NCBI GenBank assembly: GCA_900547825.1
Contig: URII01000021.1
Coordinates: 1-37,587, forward strand
Direction: 5' to 3'
DNA length: 37,587 bases
Origin: an uncultured Porphyromonadaceae bacterium
Lineage (GTDB): Bacteria; Bacteroidota; Bacteroidia; Bacteroidales; Muribaculaceae
Shown here: piece after piece, positions 14,074 through 22,933 of the stretch
Numbering within the stretch: position 1 is the stretch's first letter
Layout of the letters: every line of letters starts with the position of its first letter
Notes under the pieces: generated by a model
The model's input: only the letters and a program-made list of their open reading frames with translations
Told to the model about the DNA's origin: nothing
Database searches by the model: none
Translations under genes and position numbers: made by a program

Positions 14074-14898
14074 ATGGGTATAAAACGTATGGCAATAGCC
14101 TTATTGACAGGCTTAATTTCAATTATTCCGATTATGGCACAACAAAAAATAATTCAGAATGCCGGTCGTCAGCAACTCGGAGAATTTGCACCGGAGTTCG
14201 CGCATCTCAACGATGACATACTTTTCGGCGAGGTATGGAGCCGTAACGATCTCCTTTCGCTGCGCGACCGCAGTCTCGTGACAATAACCTCGCTGATTTC
14301 ACAGGGCATAACTGACAGTTCGCTGATCTATCATCTTCAGGAAGCAAAGAAAAACGGCATAACGCGCACTGAAGCCGCCGAAATCATAACCCATATTGCA
14401 TTCTATGCCGGCTGGCCCAAGGCATGGGCGGCATTCAATCTTGCAAAAAATGTATGGAATGACGATATAAAGGGAGAAGATGCAAAAGCGGAGTTTCAGC
14501 GGTCGATGATTTTCCCTATCGGCGAGCCCAACACAACCTACGCCGAATATTTCACCGGCAACAGTTATCTTGCCCGCATTTCTGACTCGCAGATCCCGTT
14601 TTCCAATGTAACGTTTGAACCTCGTTGCCGTAACAACTGGCACATTCATCATGCTTCCAAAGGCGGAGGACAGATGCTTGTTGGTGTTGCAGGGCGTGGC
14701 TGGTATCAGGAGGAAGGTAAGGCGGCAGTGGAGATTTTGCCCGGCATGGTTATACATATTCCTGCCAATGTGAAGCATTGGCACGGTGCTGCCGCCGACA
14801 GCTGGTTCGCACATCTGGCTTTTGAGATACCCGGCGAAAATTCCTCAAATGAATGGCTTGAGCCTGTAACTGACAAAGAATACGACAGATTGAAATAA
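14074..14898 (+). CDS. Secreted carboxymuconolactone decarboxylase-cupin fusion protein
   Basis: This is a 274-residue protein with a signal peptide (MGIKRMAIALLTGLISIIPIMA). Residues ~36-130 are a carboxymuconolactone decarboxylase-like domain (LLSLRDRSLVTITSLIS, EAAEIITHIAFYAGWPKAWAA) without the CxxC of AhpD-type peroxidases. Residues ~165-250 are a cupin with metal-binding His in NNWHIHH and KHWHG. The CMD-cupin architecture is common in Bacteroidetes and proteobacterial oxidative or aromatic-compound clusters; the reaction is not known. Position after the hydrolase and flavodoxin suggests a detoxification or redox unit governed by the AraC protein. Confidence 0.85.
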   Translation: MGIKRMAIALLTGLISIIPIMAQQKIIQNAGRQQLGEFAPEFAHLNDDILFGEVWSRNDLLSLRDRSLVTITSLISQGITDSSLIYHLQEAKKNGITRTEAAEIITHIAFYAGWPKAWAAFNLAKNVWNDDIKGEDAKAEFQRSMIFPIGEPNTTYAEYFTGNSYLARISDSQIPFSNVTFEPRCRNNWHIHHASKGGGQMLVGVAGRGWYQEEGKAAVEILPGMVIHIPANVKHWHGAAADSWFAHLAFEIPGENSSNEWLEPVTDKEYDRLK

Positions 14899-14986
14899 TT
14901 GGGATCTCAGAGTTGTTGGTTGGCGGTATTTAATATCCCATTAAATTATTCTGATATTATTGACCGATAAATCCGATAGTATAATA

Positions 14987-15511
14987 ATGTGTAGCAGAAA
15001 CAGAATAAAAGTCCGGAGCTATGAATCGCCATGCGGAAGGCTTGTACTCGGTTCATACGGCGAGAGTCTCTGCTTGTGTGACTGGCAGGAGGTGCGTCGG
15101 CGCAATGATGTGGCTGACCGGCTCAGGCGTGGGCTTCATGCTGAATTTGAGGAGGGCTGCTCGCCGGTGATTGAAGTGGCTGCACATCAGCTTGACGAAT
15201 ATTTTGCGGGTAAACGGCGTGAATTTGATATACCTCTGCTTTTTGTAGGCACTGAGTTTCAGAAACAGGTGTGGAATGAATTGCTTGACATTCCGTTCGG
15301 ATCAACCATATCATATGGGACGATGGCCGCAAAAATCGGTATGGCGAAGGCTGTGCGTGCTGTGGCTAATGCCAATGGCGCAAATGCAATCTCGATATTT
15401 GCTCCGTGCCACCGTGTGATAGGTAGCAACGGCTCATTGACAGGATATGCCGGCGGTATCAATGTAAAAAAATACCTGCTGGATCTTGAATGCCGTTGTT
15501 TGGGATTATAG
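14987..15511 (+). CDS. ogt: Methylated-DNA--[protein]-cysteine S-methyltransferase
   Basis: This is a 174-residue suicide DNA-repair protein that removes methyl groups from O6-methylguanine. The C-terminal domain has the helix-turn-helix region WNELLDIPFGSTISYG, the arginine-finger region AVRAVANANGANAI and the active site PCHRVIG with acceptor Cys141. There is no Ada N-terminal domain, so it is the Ogt/MGMT type. The frame extends upstream to a TTG at 14960, but the ATG at 14987 is the more likely start. It follows the CMD-cupin gene by 88 nt and is convergent with tatD. Confidence 0.9.
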   Translation: MCSRNRIKVRSYESPCGRLVLGSYGESLCLCDWQEVRRRNDVADRLRRGLHAEFEEGCSPVIEVAAHQLDEYFAGKRREFDIPLLFVGTEFQKQVWNELLDIPFGSTISYGTMAAKIGMAKAVRAVANANGANAISIFAPCHRVIGSNGSLTGYAGGINVKKYLLDLECRCLGL

Positions 15512-15531
15512 CACAGGATGTATCGTTCTAG

Positions 15532-16137
15532 CTATAAGTCTGTTTTAATGTTGAGCAGCGGGCGCAGATCGCGTAAGGGAAGGCCTATGAGACTGGCCAC
15601 TTCGGTTATAGGAATAGGGCTGTCGTCAGTTTCGGGCAGAAGCATGGTGTGGGGTATGCGGAGGGGCACTTCGGGATTGAATCGCGGGCCCAAGGACAGC
15701 ATTATGCCCGCATCGGTCAGCTGCCGCGCTGTGTCGGCATTGCCTCTGAAGCCGTGGAGTATCCACCGGGATTGCGGGCGCAGGGCTTTGTGGAGGGCCA
15801 GAATGCGGTGTGCCGTTTTGACACAGTGTATTATGAGGGGCTTTCCCAGCTCTTCGCTCAGGGCTATATGAGCCCGGAATATCTCTTCCTGATGTTCTAT
15901 GGGGGCTCCGCGCAAAGGGTCGAGCCCTGTTTCGCCTATGGCTGCTATTTCGGGCTTTATGGCGTATTGACGCAGAAGGTCAATATCGTTTATGTCGGTG
16001 TGGGAAGTGTCCCACGGATGTATGCCTGTGCTGTATACTATGCCGGGTTCAATAGTGTCGCCGGGACGTATGTTTACTAATGCGCCTGGCCTGATGGTAT
16101 GGGTGTGTATGTCGTATATGGGAATATCCGGATTCAT
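15532..16137 (-). CDS. tatD: TatD-family metal-dependent hydrolase
   Basis: This is a 201-residue TIM-barrel hydrolase related to TatD DNases. Metal-binding motifs are HTHT near the N-terminus, GETGLD (~75-80), IIHC (~104-107) and ILHGFRGN (~125-132). It is shorter than the ~255-265 residues of classical TatD but of the compact Bacteroidales form. The longer open frame to 16275 runs through yidD in another frame; the ATG at 16135-16137 overlaps the yidD stop by 4 nt (ATGA) and is clearly the start. It is the last gene of hemD-rnpA-yidD-tatD. Confidence 0.88.
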   Translation of the reverse strand: MNPDIPIYDIHTHTIRPGALVNIRPGDTIEPGIVYSTGIHPWDTSHTDINDIDLLRQYAIKPEIAAIGETGLDPLRGAPIEHQEEIFRAHIALSEELGKPLIIHCVKTAHRILALHKALRPQSRWILHGFRGNADTARQLTDAGIMLSLGPRFNPEVPLRIPHTMLLPETDDSPIPITEVASLIGLPLRDLRPLLNIKTDL

Positions 16138-16373
16138 GGCACGGGGTCGTAGCCGCAGCCACCCCATGGGTGACAGCGCAGTATGCGTCGCAATGCTAGC
16201 CATGAGCCGCGCAGCGGGCCGTGCCGCCGGATAGCCTCTATGGCATATGCGCTGCATGTGGGCGTGAAACGGCATGACGGTGGCAGCATCGGGGAAATGG
16301 CGAGCTGATAAAACCTTATGGGTAGAATCAGTAGGCGGCTCAGGATATGTGACAGGGCTTTCATCAGCCGCAT
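16134..16373 (-). CDS. yidD: Membrane protein insertion efficiency factor YidD
   Basis: This 79-residue protein has the family pattern RFYQLAISPMLPPSCRF, PTCSAYAIEAI and HPWGGCGYDPVP. It is a membrane-associated helper of YidC-dependent insertion. It overlaps rnpA by 10 nt and tatD by 4 nt, so it is translationally coupled to both. The gene is complete. Confidence 0.93.
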   Translation of the reverse strand: MRLMKALSHILSRLLILPIRFYQLAISPMLPPSCRFTPTCSAYAIEAIRRHGPLRGSWLALRRILRCHPWGGCGYDPVP

Positions 16374-16762
16374 GGATGTAGGGTTGTGGCTATACGGGCC
16401 AATAGTTTCATCATGGCCCGTTCGACGGTGGTATACGGCTCTGTCGAGGATCCCACATAGATGAACGCTATATCGGCGCCGGCGCTTTGGGGTGTGCGGT
16501 TGAGCCTGTAGGCCTCACGTATGCGGCGGCGCATCTTCACTCTGTCCACGGCATGACGCAATCTTTTTTTGGGCACTGATATAAGAAACCGGGAAGGTAG
16601 GTCGGCCTGATTGTCCTGTGGTATGGTTCGTGCGCTCCACACGGCTCTGAGTGGATATGCCAGATGGGAGTATGTGCCCGGAATGTTTCGCCCGAACAGG
16701 CGCTCTATATCCTTTAGGCTACAAAGTTTCTCGCATTTGCTTAACGACAGCGGGGGGCACAC
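16364..16762 (-). CDS. rnpA: Ribonuclease P protein component
   Basis: This is a 132-residue basic protein, with the RNase P RNA-binding signature KKRLRHAVDRVKMRRRIREA in the middle and the N-terminal LSKCEKLCSLKDIERLF typical of RnpA. It assists the catalytic RNA in maturing tRNA 5' ends. The start is a GTG at 16760-16762 giving MCPPLSLSK. As usual in Bacteroidetes it is not next to rpmH and dnaA but beside hemD and yidD. Confidence 0.93.
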   Translation of the reverse strand: MCPPLSLSKCEKLCSLKDIERLFGRNIPGTYSHLAYPLRAVWSARTIPQDNQADLPSRFLISVPKKRLRHAVDRVKMRRRIREAYRLNRTPQSAGADIAFIYVGSSTEPYTTVERAMMKLLARIATTLHPCG

Positions 16763-16788
16763 TGGCTAACTATGGGAATGTCGGAAGG

Positions 16789-17529
16789 TTATTTCTGGGC
16801 TTTGAGGAAGTTCTCCAAGGCTGTGGTCATGGAGGGGGCAGTGGGGCTGGGGGCTTCCACATCGATGCGCAACCCGGCTTCCGAGGCAGCTTTGGCGGTG
16901 GTGGGGCCGAATGTGCCTATGGCTATGTTGCCTTGGTTGAAGTCGGGGAAATTCTTTTTGAGCGATGCTATGCCGTTGGGGCTGAAGAACACGAGCATGT
17001 CATAGTCAAACGGTTCGTCGGGAGTGAAGTCGTTGCTTACCGTACGGTACATTACGGCCTTGCGGTAGTTTATACCGGCCTTGTCGAGTATGTCGGCATC
17101 ACCGTTATGTACATCGGATATGGCATACAGGAACTTTTCCTTGGAGTGTTTGAGGATAAACGGCATCAGATCCTCAAGTTTTCCGGCAGTGCCATGGAAT
17201 ATTTTGCGCTTGCGGTATATGATGTATTTCTGGAGGTAATGGGCTATTGATTCCGTGGTGCAGAAATACTTCATGGTGTCGGGTATGTTGAAGCGGGTTT
17301 CCTCACATAGCCTGAAGAAATGGTCAACAGCCGTACGGGCTGTGAATATCACAGCAGTGAATTCCGGTATGGATATTTTCTGTTGCCTGAACTCCTTCGA
17401 AGTCAGCCCTTCCACTTTTATGAAAGGCCTGAACACTATTTCCACGCCGTAGCGTTTGGCTATGTCAAAATAGGGTGATTTTTCGGAGGTGGGTTGCGGC
17501 TGAGAAACAAGTATCTTCTTGGTCTTCAC
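16789..17529 (-). CDS. hemD: Uroporphyrinogen-III synthase
   Basis: This 246-residue protein starts MKTKKILVSQPQPTSEKSPY from a GTG. The HEM4 fold is visible as VIFTARTAVDHFFRL (first lobe), GKLEDLMPFI (~120) and MLVFFSPNGIASL with FGPTTAKAASEAGL (second lobe). It closes hydroxymethylbilane to uroporphyrinogen III in tetrapyrrole synthesis. DUF4271 lies 41 nt upstream and rnpA 26 nt downstream, the conserved Bacteroidetes order. Without further haem genes nearby, its link to local physiology is only genomic. Confidence 0.88.
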   Translation of the reverse strand: MKTKKILVSQPQPTSEKSPYFDIAKRYGVEIVFRPFIKVEGLTSKEFRQQKISIPEFTAVIFTARTAVDHFFRLCEETRFNIPDTMKYFCTTESIAHYLQKYIIYRKRKIFHGTAGKLEDLMPFILKHSKEKFLYAISDVHNGDADILDKAGINYRKAVMYRTVSNDFTPDEPFDYDMLVFFSPNGIASLKKNFPDFNQGNIAIGTFGPTTAKAASEAGLRIDVEAPSPTAPSMTTALENFLKAQK

Positions 17530-17570
17530 TGGTAGGATATATATCTGTGGCGGTAATTGCAGGCCGCCGG

Positions 17571-18455
17571 TTAAACAAGCGTTATCTCCCCGTTAAGCAG
17601 TCTCCATGCCACTATAAGGGGCGTTATTTCAAGTGTGCAAAGATACAAAATAAAATAGAACAGAGAGGAAACCCCGGTGTAAAAAATTCTAAAACCCTTT
17701 ACTATAAACACTATCCGGGCTATAAAATATAGGCTTATGCCGAATGTGGCTGTGATAAATACGCCTCCGGGATAGAACAGGGCGAGCATGGCTGGCACTA
17801 TGAGGGTGAGGCCGAGCAATGCCTGGGAGGCGTTGAATCCGCGTATCCATTGTGAGGATCCGTTGGAGGTCCCGAATGTGAATCCCACGGTGCGGTAGGC
17901 GGCAAGCTGCCAGATGTAATAGGCCATGGCACCGCTTACAGCGATTATGAGTCCTGAGGCCGGGGAACCAGTCCATAATCCGCATACATTCATCCAGGCA
18001 TACAGTAGAGCGCCTTCGGCCACAGTGACAAGGAGTATAAGGGACAGCATTACGCCGCGTTCGTTGACGGTGGGGTCATCGAATATGTTGGACCGGCGCC
18101 TTACTGACCACAGATCGGCTGTGAAGCTTTTTATGAATGCCGAATAATGACGGAAGTTAAAGCTGACAACAATAAGTGTGGCAAGCATAAGGGCCATCAC
18201 TCCCGAATCATATCCGGCCAAGGGTGTGATGCGGTGTCCTTCAAGTCCGGTCTGCCACCCTCTGGCCACGGATGTGTATGCGTCGCGGTCGGGCCTCGGC
18301 ATTACCGGGGCCTTGTCGAGAATGCATATCCGTTCTGATCCTTTGAAGCCGTCAGGCACTGTCCTTGCGGAGGCGGACAGTGCCTGAGCGGCAGTTATTG
18401 AATCCGGAACTGTTGTCACTGCCGAGGCAGTGGTGTCAGCTGCTGTTTCGGGCAT
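17571..18455 (-). CDS. DUF4271 integral membrane protein
   Basis: This 294-residue protein has a poorly conserved Ala/Ser/Thr-rich N-terminal ~80 residues, then about six to seven membrane spans beginning at GVMALMLATLIVVSF (~85) and ending YFILYLCTLEITPLIVAW. A DDPTVNERG motif lies near ~127-135. The pattern and the location next to hemD match DUF4271, a Bacteroidetes-specific family of unknown function. It lies 19 nt from the dehydrogenase gene upstream, so it may share its transcript. Confidence 0.85.
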   Translation of the reverse strand: MPETAADTTASAVTTVPDSITAAQALSASARTVPDGFKGSERICILDKAPVMPRPDRDAYTSVARGWQTGLEGHRITPLAGYDSGVMALMLATLIVVSFNFRHYSAFIKSFTADLWSVRRRSNIFDDPTVNERGVMLSLILLVTVAEGALLYAWMNVCGLWTGSPASGLIIAVSGAMAYYIWQLAAYRTVGFTFGTSNGSSQWIRGFNASQALLGLTLIVPAMLALFYPGGVFITATFGISLYFIARIVFIVKGFRIFYTGVSSLFYFILYLCTLEITPLIVAWRLLNGEITLV

Positions 18456-18474
18456 TGATCGGGTTGGTGGGAGG

Positions 18475-19671
18475 TCAGAGCTGCAGGTCGCCGTTTATTA
18501 TCTCGGCCCATGGGAGCCCCTGCACAGGTAATTGCTCCATGAACGGATCGGGATCGAATTCCTCTACATTCCACACTCCGGGGCGTTTCCATTTGCCTGT
18601 GAGCATCATCATGGCGCCTATCATTGCGGGTACTCCGGTGGTGTAACTTACGGCCTGCATGCCTGTTTCGCGGAATGCGGCTTCATGGCTGCAATTGTTG
18701 TAGATGTAGTAGGTAAGGGGCTGGCCGTCCTTTCCGAGGCCGCTGATCCGACATCCGATAGAGGTGGAGCCGTGATAGTTTTCTCCGAGATCCTGGGGAT
18801 TGGGGAGCACGGCTTTGAGGAACTGGAGCGGCACTATTTTCACGCCGTTGTATTCCACCTCGTCAATCCGGGCCATTCCTATGTTCTGGATCACGCGCAG
18901 GTGAGTCAGATATTCCTGTCCGAATGTCATCCAGAAGCGGGCCCGGCGGATGGTTGGGAAATTCTTGACTATGGATTCAAGCTCCTCGTGATAGAGCAGA
19001 TAGCTTTCGCGGTCGCCTATCTCGGGGTAGGTGAGGGCTTTGTGTATCTCCAGAGGTCCGGTTGTAACCCACTGTCCATCCTGCCAGTAACGGCCGTTCT
19101 GAGTTATCTCGCGTATGTTGATTTCCGGGTTGAAGTTGGTGGCGAAAGCCTTGCCGTGGTCGCCTGCGTTGCAGTCCACAATGTCAAGTGTCTGCATTTC
19201 GCTGAAAAAGTGTTTGGCGGCATAGGCTGTGAACACTCCTGTCACTCCCGGATCAAAACCGCATCCGAGCACGGCTGTGAGGCCGGCTTTCTCAAATCGT
19301 TCCTTATATGCCCATTGCCATGAATATTCGAAGTGGGCTTCGTCGCGCGGTTCGTAATTGGCTGTGTCGAGATAGTTGACTCCGCACTCCAGGCATGCGT
19401 CCATTATGGTGAGATCCTGATAAGGGAGAGCTACGTTTATCACCAGTTCGGGCTTATGGCGCCGGAACAGCTCTACAAGCTGCTCCACGCTGTCGGCGTC
19501 CACACTGTCGGTGGTGACATTGGGGTGGTTTATGGCCCGTGCCACGGCATCGCATTTGGAACGTGTGCGTGACGCTATGACTATTTCGGTGAACACCTCG
19601 GGGTTCTGGGCACATTTGTGGGCCACTACCGTGCCTACGCCTCCGGCTCCGATTATGATAACTTTTGCCAT
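18475..19671 (-). CDS. Saccharopine dehydrogenase-family protein, probably carboxynorspermidine dehydrogenase
   Basis: This is a 398-residue enzyme with an N-terminal Rossmann motif GAGGVGTVVAHKCAQ (residues 8-22) and downstream SRTRSKCDAVA. Conserved ECGVNYLDTANYEP and GCGFDPGVTGVFTAY segments follow. This subgroup corresponds to carboxynorspermidine/carboxyspermidine dehydrogenase, which reduces the Schiff base of aspartate semialdehyde and a diamine with NADPH in the alternative spermidine route typical of Bacteroidetes. The partner decarboxylase gene (nspC) is not in the window. Canonical saccharopine dehydrogenase is the alternative but less likely in this lineage. Confidence 0.85.
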   Translation of the reverse strand: MAKVIIIGAGGVGTVVAHKCAQNPEVFTEIVIASRTRSKCDAVARAINHPNVTTDSVDADSVEQLVELFRRHKPELVINVALPYQDLTIMDACLECGVNYLDTANYEPRDEAHFEYSWQWAYKERFEKAGLTAVLGCGFDPGVTGVFTAYAAKHFFSEMQTLDIVDCNAGDHGKAFATNFNPEINIREITQNGRYWQDGQWVTTGPLEIHKALTYPEIGDRESYLLYHEELESIVKNFPTIRRARFWMTFGQEYLTHLRVIQNIGMARIDEVEYNGVKIVPLQFLKAVLPNPQDLGENYHGSTSIGCRISGLGKDGQPLTYYIYNNCSHEAAFRETGMQAVSYTTGVPAMIGAMMMLTGKWKRPGVWNVEEFDPDPFMEQLPVQGLPWAEIINGDLQL

Positions 19672-20014
19672 TTCTTCTCTTTATGGATGTGATAGGTTAA
19701 ATGATAATCAGGGCGCTAATTTACGCACAATTCATAAGATATGCAAATATTCCGCAACCATACGGGGCGTCGCAGAATTCTATGCCATATATCATTCGGG
19801 TGTTAAAAAGTATTGTGCCAGATGTTAAAATGAGTAGTATGTAAATCTTTTCTCCGAGTCACATGTTATTGCTTATGATTATTCGCTCATGCGGATATGA
19901 CCAAAGGTTGAATAAAACCGGGTACAATGACCATCGGGATTAGATCTTCTTGACGCCTGCGTGCCCCATTTGATAAATAACTAACACACACTTAACAAAA
20001 ACACATTAACTATT
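19672..20014. other. Divergent intergenic region (343 nt)
   Basis: This separates the minus-strand dehydrogenase from the plus-strand decarboxylase. No gene, strict TAnnTTTG promoter or strong hairpin was found, although both genes need promoters here. The long leader of the decarboxylase (A+T-rich with repeated CACA/TAAC) could hold regulation that I cannot resolve. Confidence 0.4.
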
Positions 20015-21160
20015 ATGGCAGACAAGAAGTATTCTCCTGCTGTTCAGGAGCTCGCAGACCTTATCAAGGAAAACAACTGGGAAGACAAGTTTAACCAGGC
20101 TATCGCAAAGGTCGTATCGTACAAAATCCCTGGTCTTTCAGACATGACCACTATTGAGGATTATCTTGATTATCTTGAAGCTTATATGCATTGGGTTCCT
20201 GCGGAAAACCGTGAGGGCACACATGTTTACCAGCATCTGTTCCGTTCATTCTTCCTGCTTGATCAGGAACCAGTGAAGTCGCTCCAGACTCCGTGTGCTC
20301 CTGCCGACAGGCAGCCTGAACTTACTCCGCTTTCGAAGTGGATGGTCAATTACTGCTATGCTATCGGCGACTGGCTTGACAGCCCCGAGTCCATCACAGC
20401 CGACAGTGTCAAGTCGTTCTACGACTGTGCAGTCTACAACATGGACGAATATCTCGAACCCCGTGGAGGATGGAAGACTTTCAACCAGATGTTCGCTCGC
20501 CACGTCAAACCGGGTTATCGTCCTATCGCCGCAATCGACGATGACAGAATCATAGTTCATCCCGCCGATGCATGCTTCGGTGGCCAGTGGGAAATACGCC
20601 CTGACACCCATGTACGTATCAAAGGTCTTGACTGGAGTATCGACGAACTTCTTGAAGGCAGCCCCTACAAAGATAAATTCAAAGGAGGCATGTGGTGCCA
20701 CTCGTTCCTGAGCTGGACCGACTATCACCGTCAGCATGCGCCTCTGTCGGGTATCGTACGTGAGGCACGTGTTATCCAGGGTGCCTGCTACGTTGACCTT
20801 GTAGCTGTTCCGGATAAAGTCAACCCCGCCACCAATCAGGTCGAGGCATGGCGTGCCACCGCTCCTGACCAGGCCGGTTACGAATTCATGCAGACCCGTG
20901 GCCTGATAGTTCTTGAGACCAAGTATGGTTATGTGGCCATTCTGCCTATCGCAATGCCTCAGGTGTCTTCAGTAGTGGTTACAGCCGAAGAGGGTATGGC
21001 CCTTAAGAAAGGTGATGAAATCTCTTACTTCCAGTTCGGTGGTTCGGATATAGTATACCTGTTCTCTGCCAATATGAATGTGTCTATGTCGGCTCACCTC
21101 GGCACTCACTATAAGGTAGGTACAAAGATCGGTGAAGTTTACCCTGTGGTGGAGCTTTGA
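20015..21160 (+). CDS. Pyruvoyl-type decarboxylase of the phosphatidylserine/L-tryptophan decarboxylase (PsiD-like) family
   Basis: This 381-residue soluble protein is related to phosphatidylserine decarboxylases but has a long N-terminal domain (FNQMFARHVKPGYRPIA, ~156-171) like fungal PsiD tryptophan decarboxylase. Family active-site residues are visible: Asp185 in HPADA, His238/His241 in DYHRQHAP, and the self-cleavage site Gly343-Ser344 in FGGSDIVYLF, which would yield a pyruvoyl cofactor. No membrane anchor is seen, which argues against a lipid substrate. An amino-acid antiporter gene follows 41 nt later, so it probably decarboxylates an amino acid. Which one cannot be told from sequence. 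Confidence 0.82.
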   Translation: MADKKYSPAVQELADLIKENNWEDKFNQAIAKVVSYKIPGLSDMTTIEDYLDYLEAYMHWVPAENREGTHVYQHLFRSFFLLDQEPVKSLQTPCAPADRQPELTPLSKWMVNYCYAIGDWLDSPESITADSVKSFYDCAVYNMDEYLEPRGGWKTFNQMFARHVKPGYRPIAAIDDDRIIVHPADACFGGQWEIRPDTHVRIKGLDWSIDELLEGSPYKDKFKGGMWCHSFLSWTDYHRQHAPLSGIVREARVIQGACYVDLVAVPDKVNPATNQVEAWRATAPDQAGYEFMQTRGLIVLETKYGYVAILPIAMPQVSSVVVTAEEGMALKKGDEISYFQFGGSDIVYLFSANMNVSMSAHLGTHYKVGTKIGEVYPVVEL

Positions 21161-21201
21161 GAGAAATCCCCTGAATAATTAACTTAGTAAAACTTAGGCT
21201 T

Positions 21202-22827
21202 ATGGCTACTTCTGACTTAAACAAGCCTGCAGTTCAGCCTAAGGAAAGCAAGCCCGCGAAGGCTCTCATTTCAACCGGAGCGATGACCATAATGATCATC
21301 ACAACGGTGGTGAGCCTCCGCGGGCTCCCTTCCCAGGCGGAATTTGGCATACAGTCCATATTCTACTATCTCTTTGCTGCGATAGTGTTTCTGATCCCGT
21401 TCTCCCTTGTATGTGCCGAACTTGCTTCTACCTATACTCATTCCGGGGGACTCTACCGTTGGGTATCGGAGGCTTTCGGAACCCGCTGGGGATGGTCGGC
21501 TATGTATCTTGAATGGCAGACCCTCGTGATATGGTTTCCTGCCGTGCTGATGTTCGCTGCCGTATCGCTTGCCTATATATTCTGGCCCGAGGCTTTTGAC
21601 GCAAGGCTCGCCTCCAACAAGCTTTATACCCTTCTTATTGTGCTGGGTGTCTACTGGTTCTGTAACTTCATGGCATTCCGGGGTATGAAATCGTCAAAGA
21701 TGCTGAGTACGCTCGGCGGTCTTTTCGGCACTATCGTACCGGGTGCTATACTTATCGTTCTCGGTGTGGCATATTTCTGCATGGGAAAGCCCATCATGCT
21801 GACACACGAGTCATTTTTTCCTGACTTCACCAAGATCGGTACTATTGTGCTTGCCGCTTCAATATTCCTGTTCTATGGAGGCATGGAGATGAATGCAGTC
21901 CATGTACAGAACATGAAGGATCCGGCGCGCCAGTTTCCGAGGGCCATGTTCCTTGCCGTTGCCGTTATTGTGGCATTGTTTGTGTTCGCCACATTGGCAA
22001 TAGGTTTTGTGGTGCCTGCCAAGGACATTAATCTGCTCGCCTCGCTTCTTGTGGCATATAATGACCTTTGGGCGTCAATCGGAGTACCCTGGCTCGGTAA
22101 TGTAATGGCTGTACTGATCACATTCGGCGTAATAGGACAGGTCAGCGTAATCATAGCCGGCCCGTCGACCGGACTGGTGGCTGTGGGCGAGAGCGGTTAT
22201 CTGCCGCGCAGCCTTCAGAAGACCAATTCACGCGGAGTCAACAAACCTATTCTTTACGTCCAGGCATTCTTCGTCACGCTGCTGTCATTCGTACTTGTGG
22301 TTCTCCCGTCGGTGGAATCGGCTTATCAGGTCATGTCGCAGATGGCTACTGTCATTTACCTTATTCTGGTGCTGATGATATACTTCGCGTTCATACGCCT
22401 CCGTCACACACAGCCTCAGAAACCGCGCGGATTCCGTGTGCCCGGAGGTAAGTTCGGCGAAGCGGTGGTTACGGGTGTGGGGATTCTCGGAGCCGTTGTG
22501 GCTATGGTGCTCAGCTTCATCCCGCCGGCCCAGATCAATACCGGCAGTCCGGTGGTGTATGTGCTGATTATTCTCGTAGGAGCCGCAGTGTTCTTCTGTG
22601 TTCCCCTTATAGTCTATGCGCGGCGCCGTCCGTCGTGGAGGAATCCTGTTGTTGCCGACAAGTTCTATCCGTTTGACTGGCAGATCGAGAACCGTCGTCC
22701 GTCGCAGAAGTCGGCATGGAGCGCCGGTTACACTCCCACCCCTCAGGATATTGCCGCTACAGTAGCGCGTATATCGGCTGAGGATGGCGGAACCTCGCAA
22801 GCGGCTGCCACACCTGCCGGAAAATGA
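21202..22827 (+). CDS. GadC-like amino acid/amine antiporter (APC superfamily)
   Basis: This 541-residue protein has about 12 membrane spans. The N-terminal STGAMTIMIITTVVSLRGLP matches the glutamate:GABA antiporter group. A hydrophilic C-terminal tail after ~485 (FDWQIENRRPSQKSAWSAGY) recalls the GadC C-plug, which closes the channel at neutral pH. It lies 41 nt downstream of the decarboxylase, so the two likely form a substrate-in, amine-out cycle that consumes cytoplasmic protons. A strong hairpin follows the stop. Confidence 0.85.
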   Translation: MATSDLNKPAVQPKESKPAKALISTGAMTIMIITTVVSLRGLPSQAEFGIQSIFYYLFAAIVFLIPFSLVCAELASTYTHSGGLYRWVSEAFGTRWGWSAMYLEWQTLVIWFPAVLMFAAVSLAYIFWPEAFDARLASNKLYTLLIVLGVYWFCNFMAFRGMKSSKMLSTLGGLFGTIVPGAILIVLGVAYFCMGKPIMLTHESFFPDFTKIGTIVLAASIFLFYGGMEMNAVHVQNMKDPARQFPRAMFLAVAVIVALFVFATLAIGFVVPAKDINLLASLLVAYNDLWASIGVPWLGNVMAVLITFGVIGQVSVIIAGPSTGLVAVGESGYLPRSLQKTNSRGVNKPILYVQAFFVTLLSFVLVVLPSVESAYQVMSQMATVIYLILVLMIYFAFIRLRHTQPQKPRGFRVPGGKFGEAVVTGVGILGAVVAMVLSFIPPAQINTGSPVVYVLIILVGAAVFFCVPLIVYARRRPSWRNPVVADKFYPFDWQIENRRPSQKSAWSAGYTPTPQDIAATVARISAEDGGTSQAAATPAGK

Positions 22828-22844
22828 CAGATACTGTAATAACA

Positions 22845-22887
22845 CCGGCTTCCGGGAGCATGTGTCCCCATGTTGCCCGGAAGCCGG
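22845..22887 (+). terminator. Strong hairpin after the antiporter gene
   Basis: CCGGCTTCCGGG (22845-22856) and CCCGGAAGCCGG (22876-22887) form a perfect 12-bp stem with a 19-nt loop. Only a short GTTTGG follows, so it may be a partial terminator or an mRNA-stabilising hairpin between the antiporter and MFS genes. Confidence 0.65.
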
Positions 22888-22933
22888 GTTTGGTACTAAG
22901 AAGCTTTATCAGTTATTTCAATAGTTTCCCGAT

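Noticed and set aside
16138..16275. N-terminal extension of TatD
   Set aside because: The extension is yidD read in another frame; the ATG overlapping the yidD stop is the proper start.
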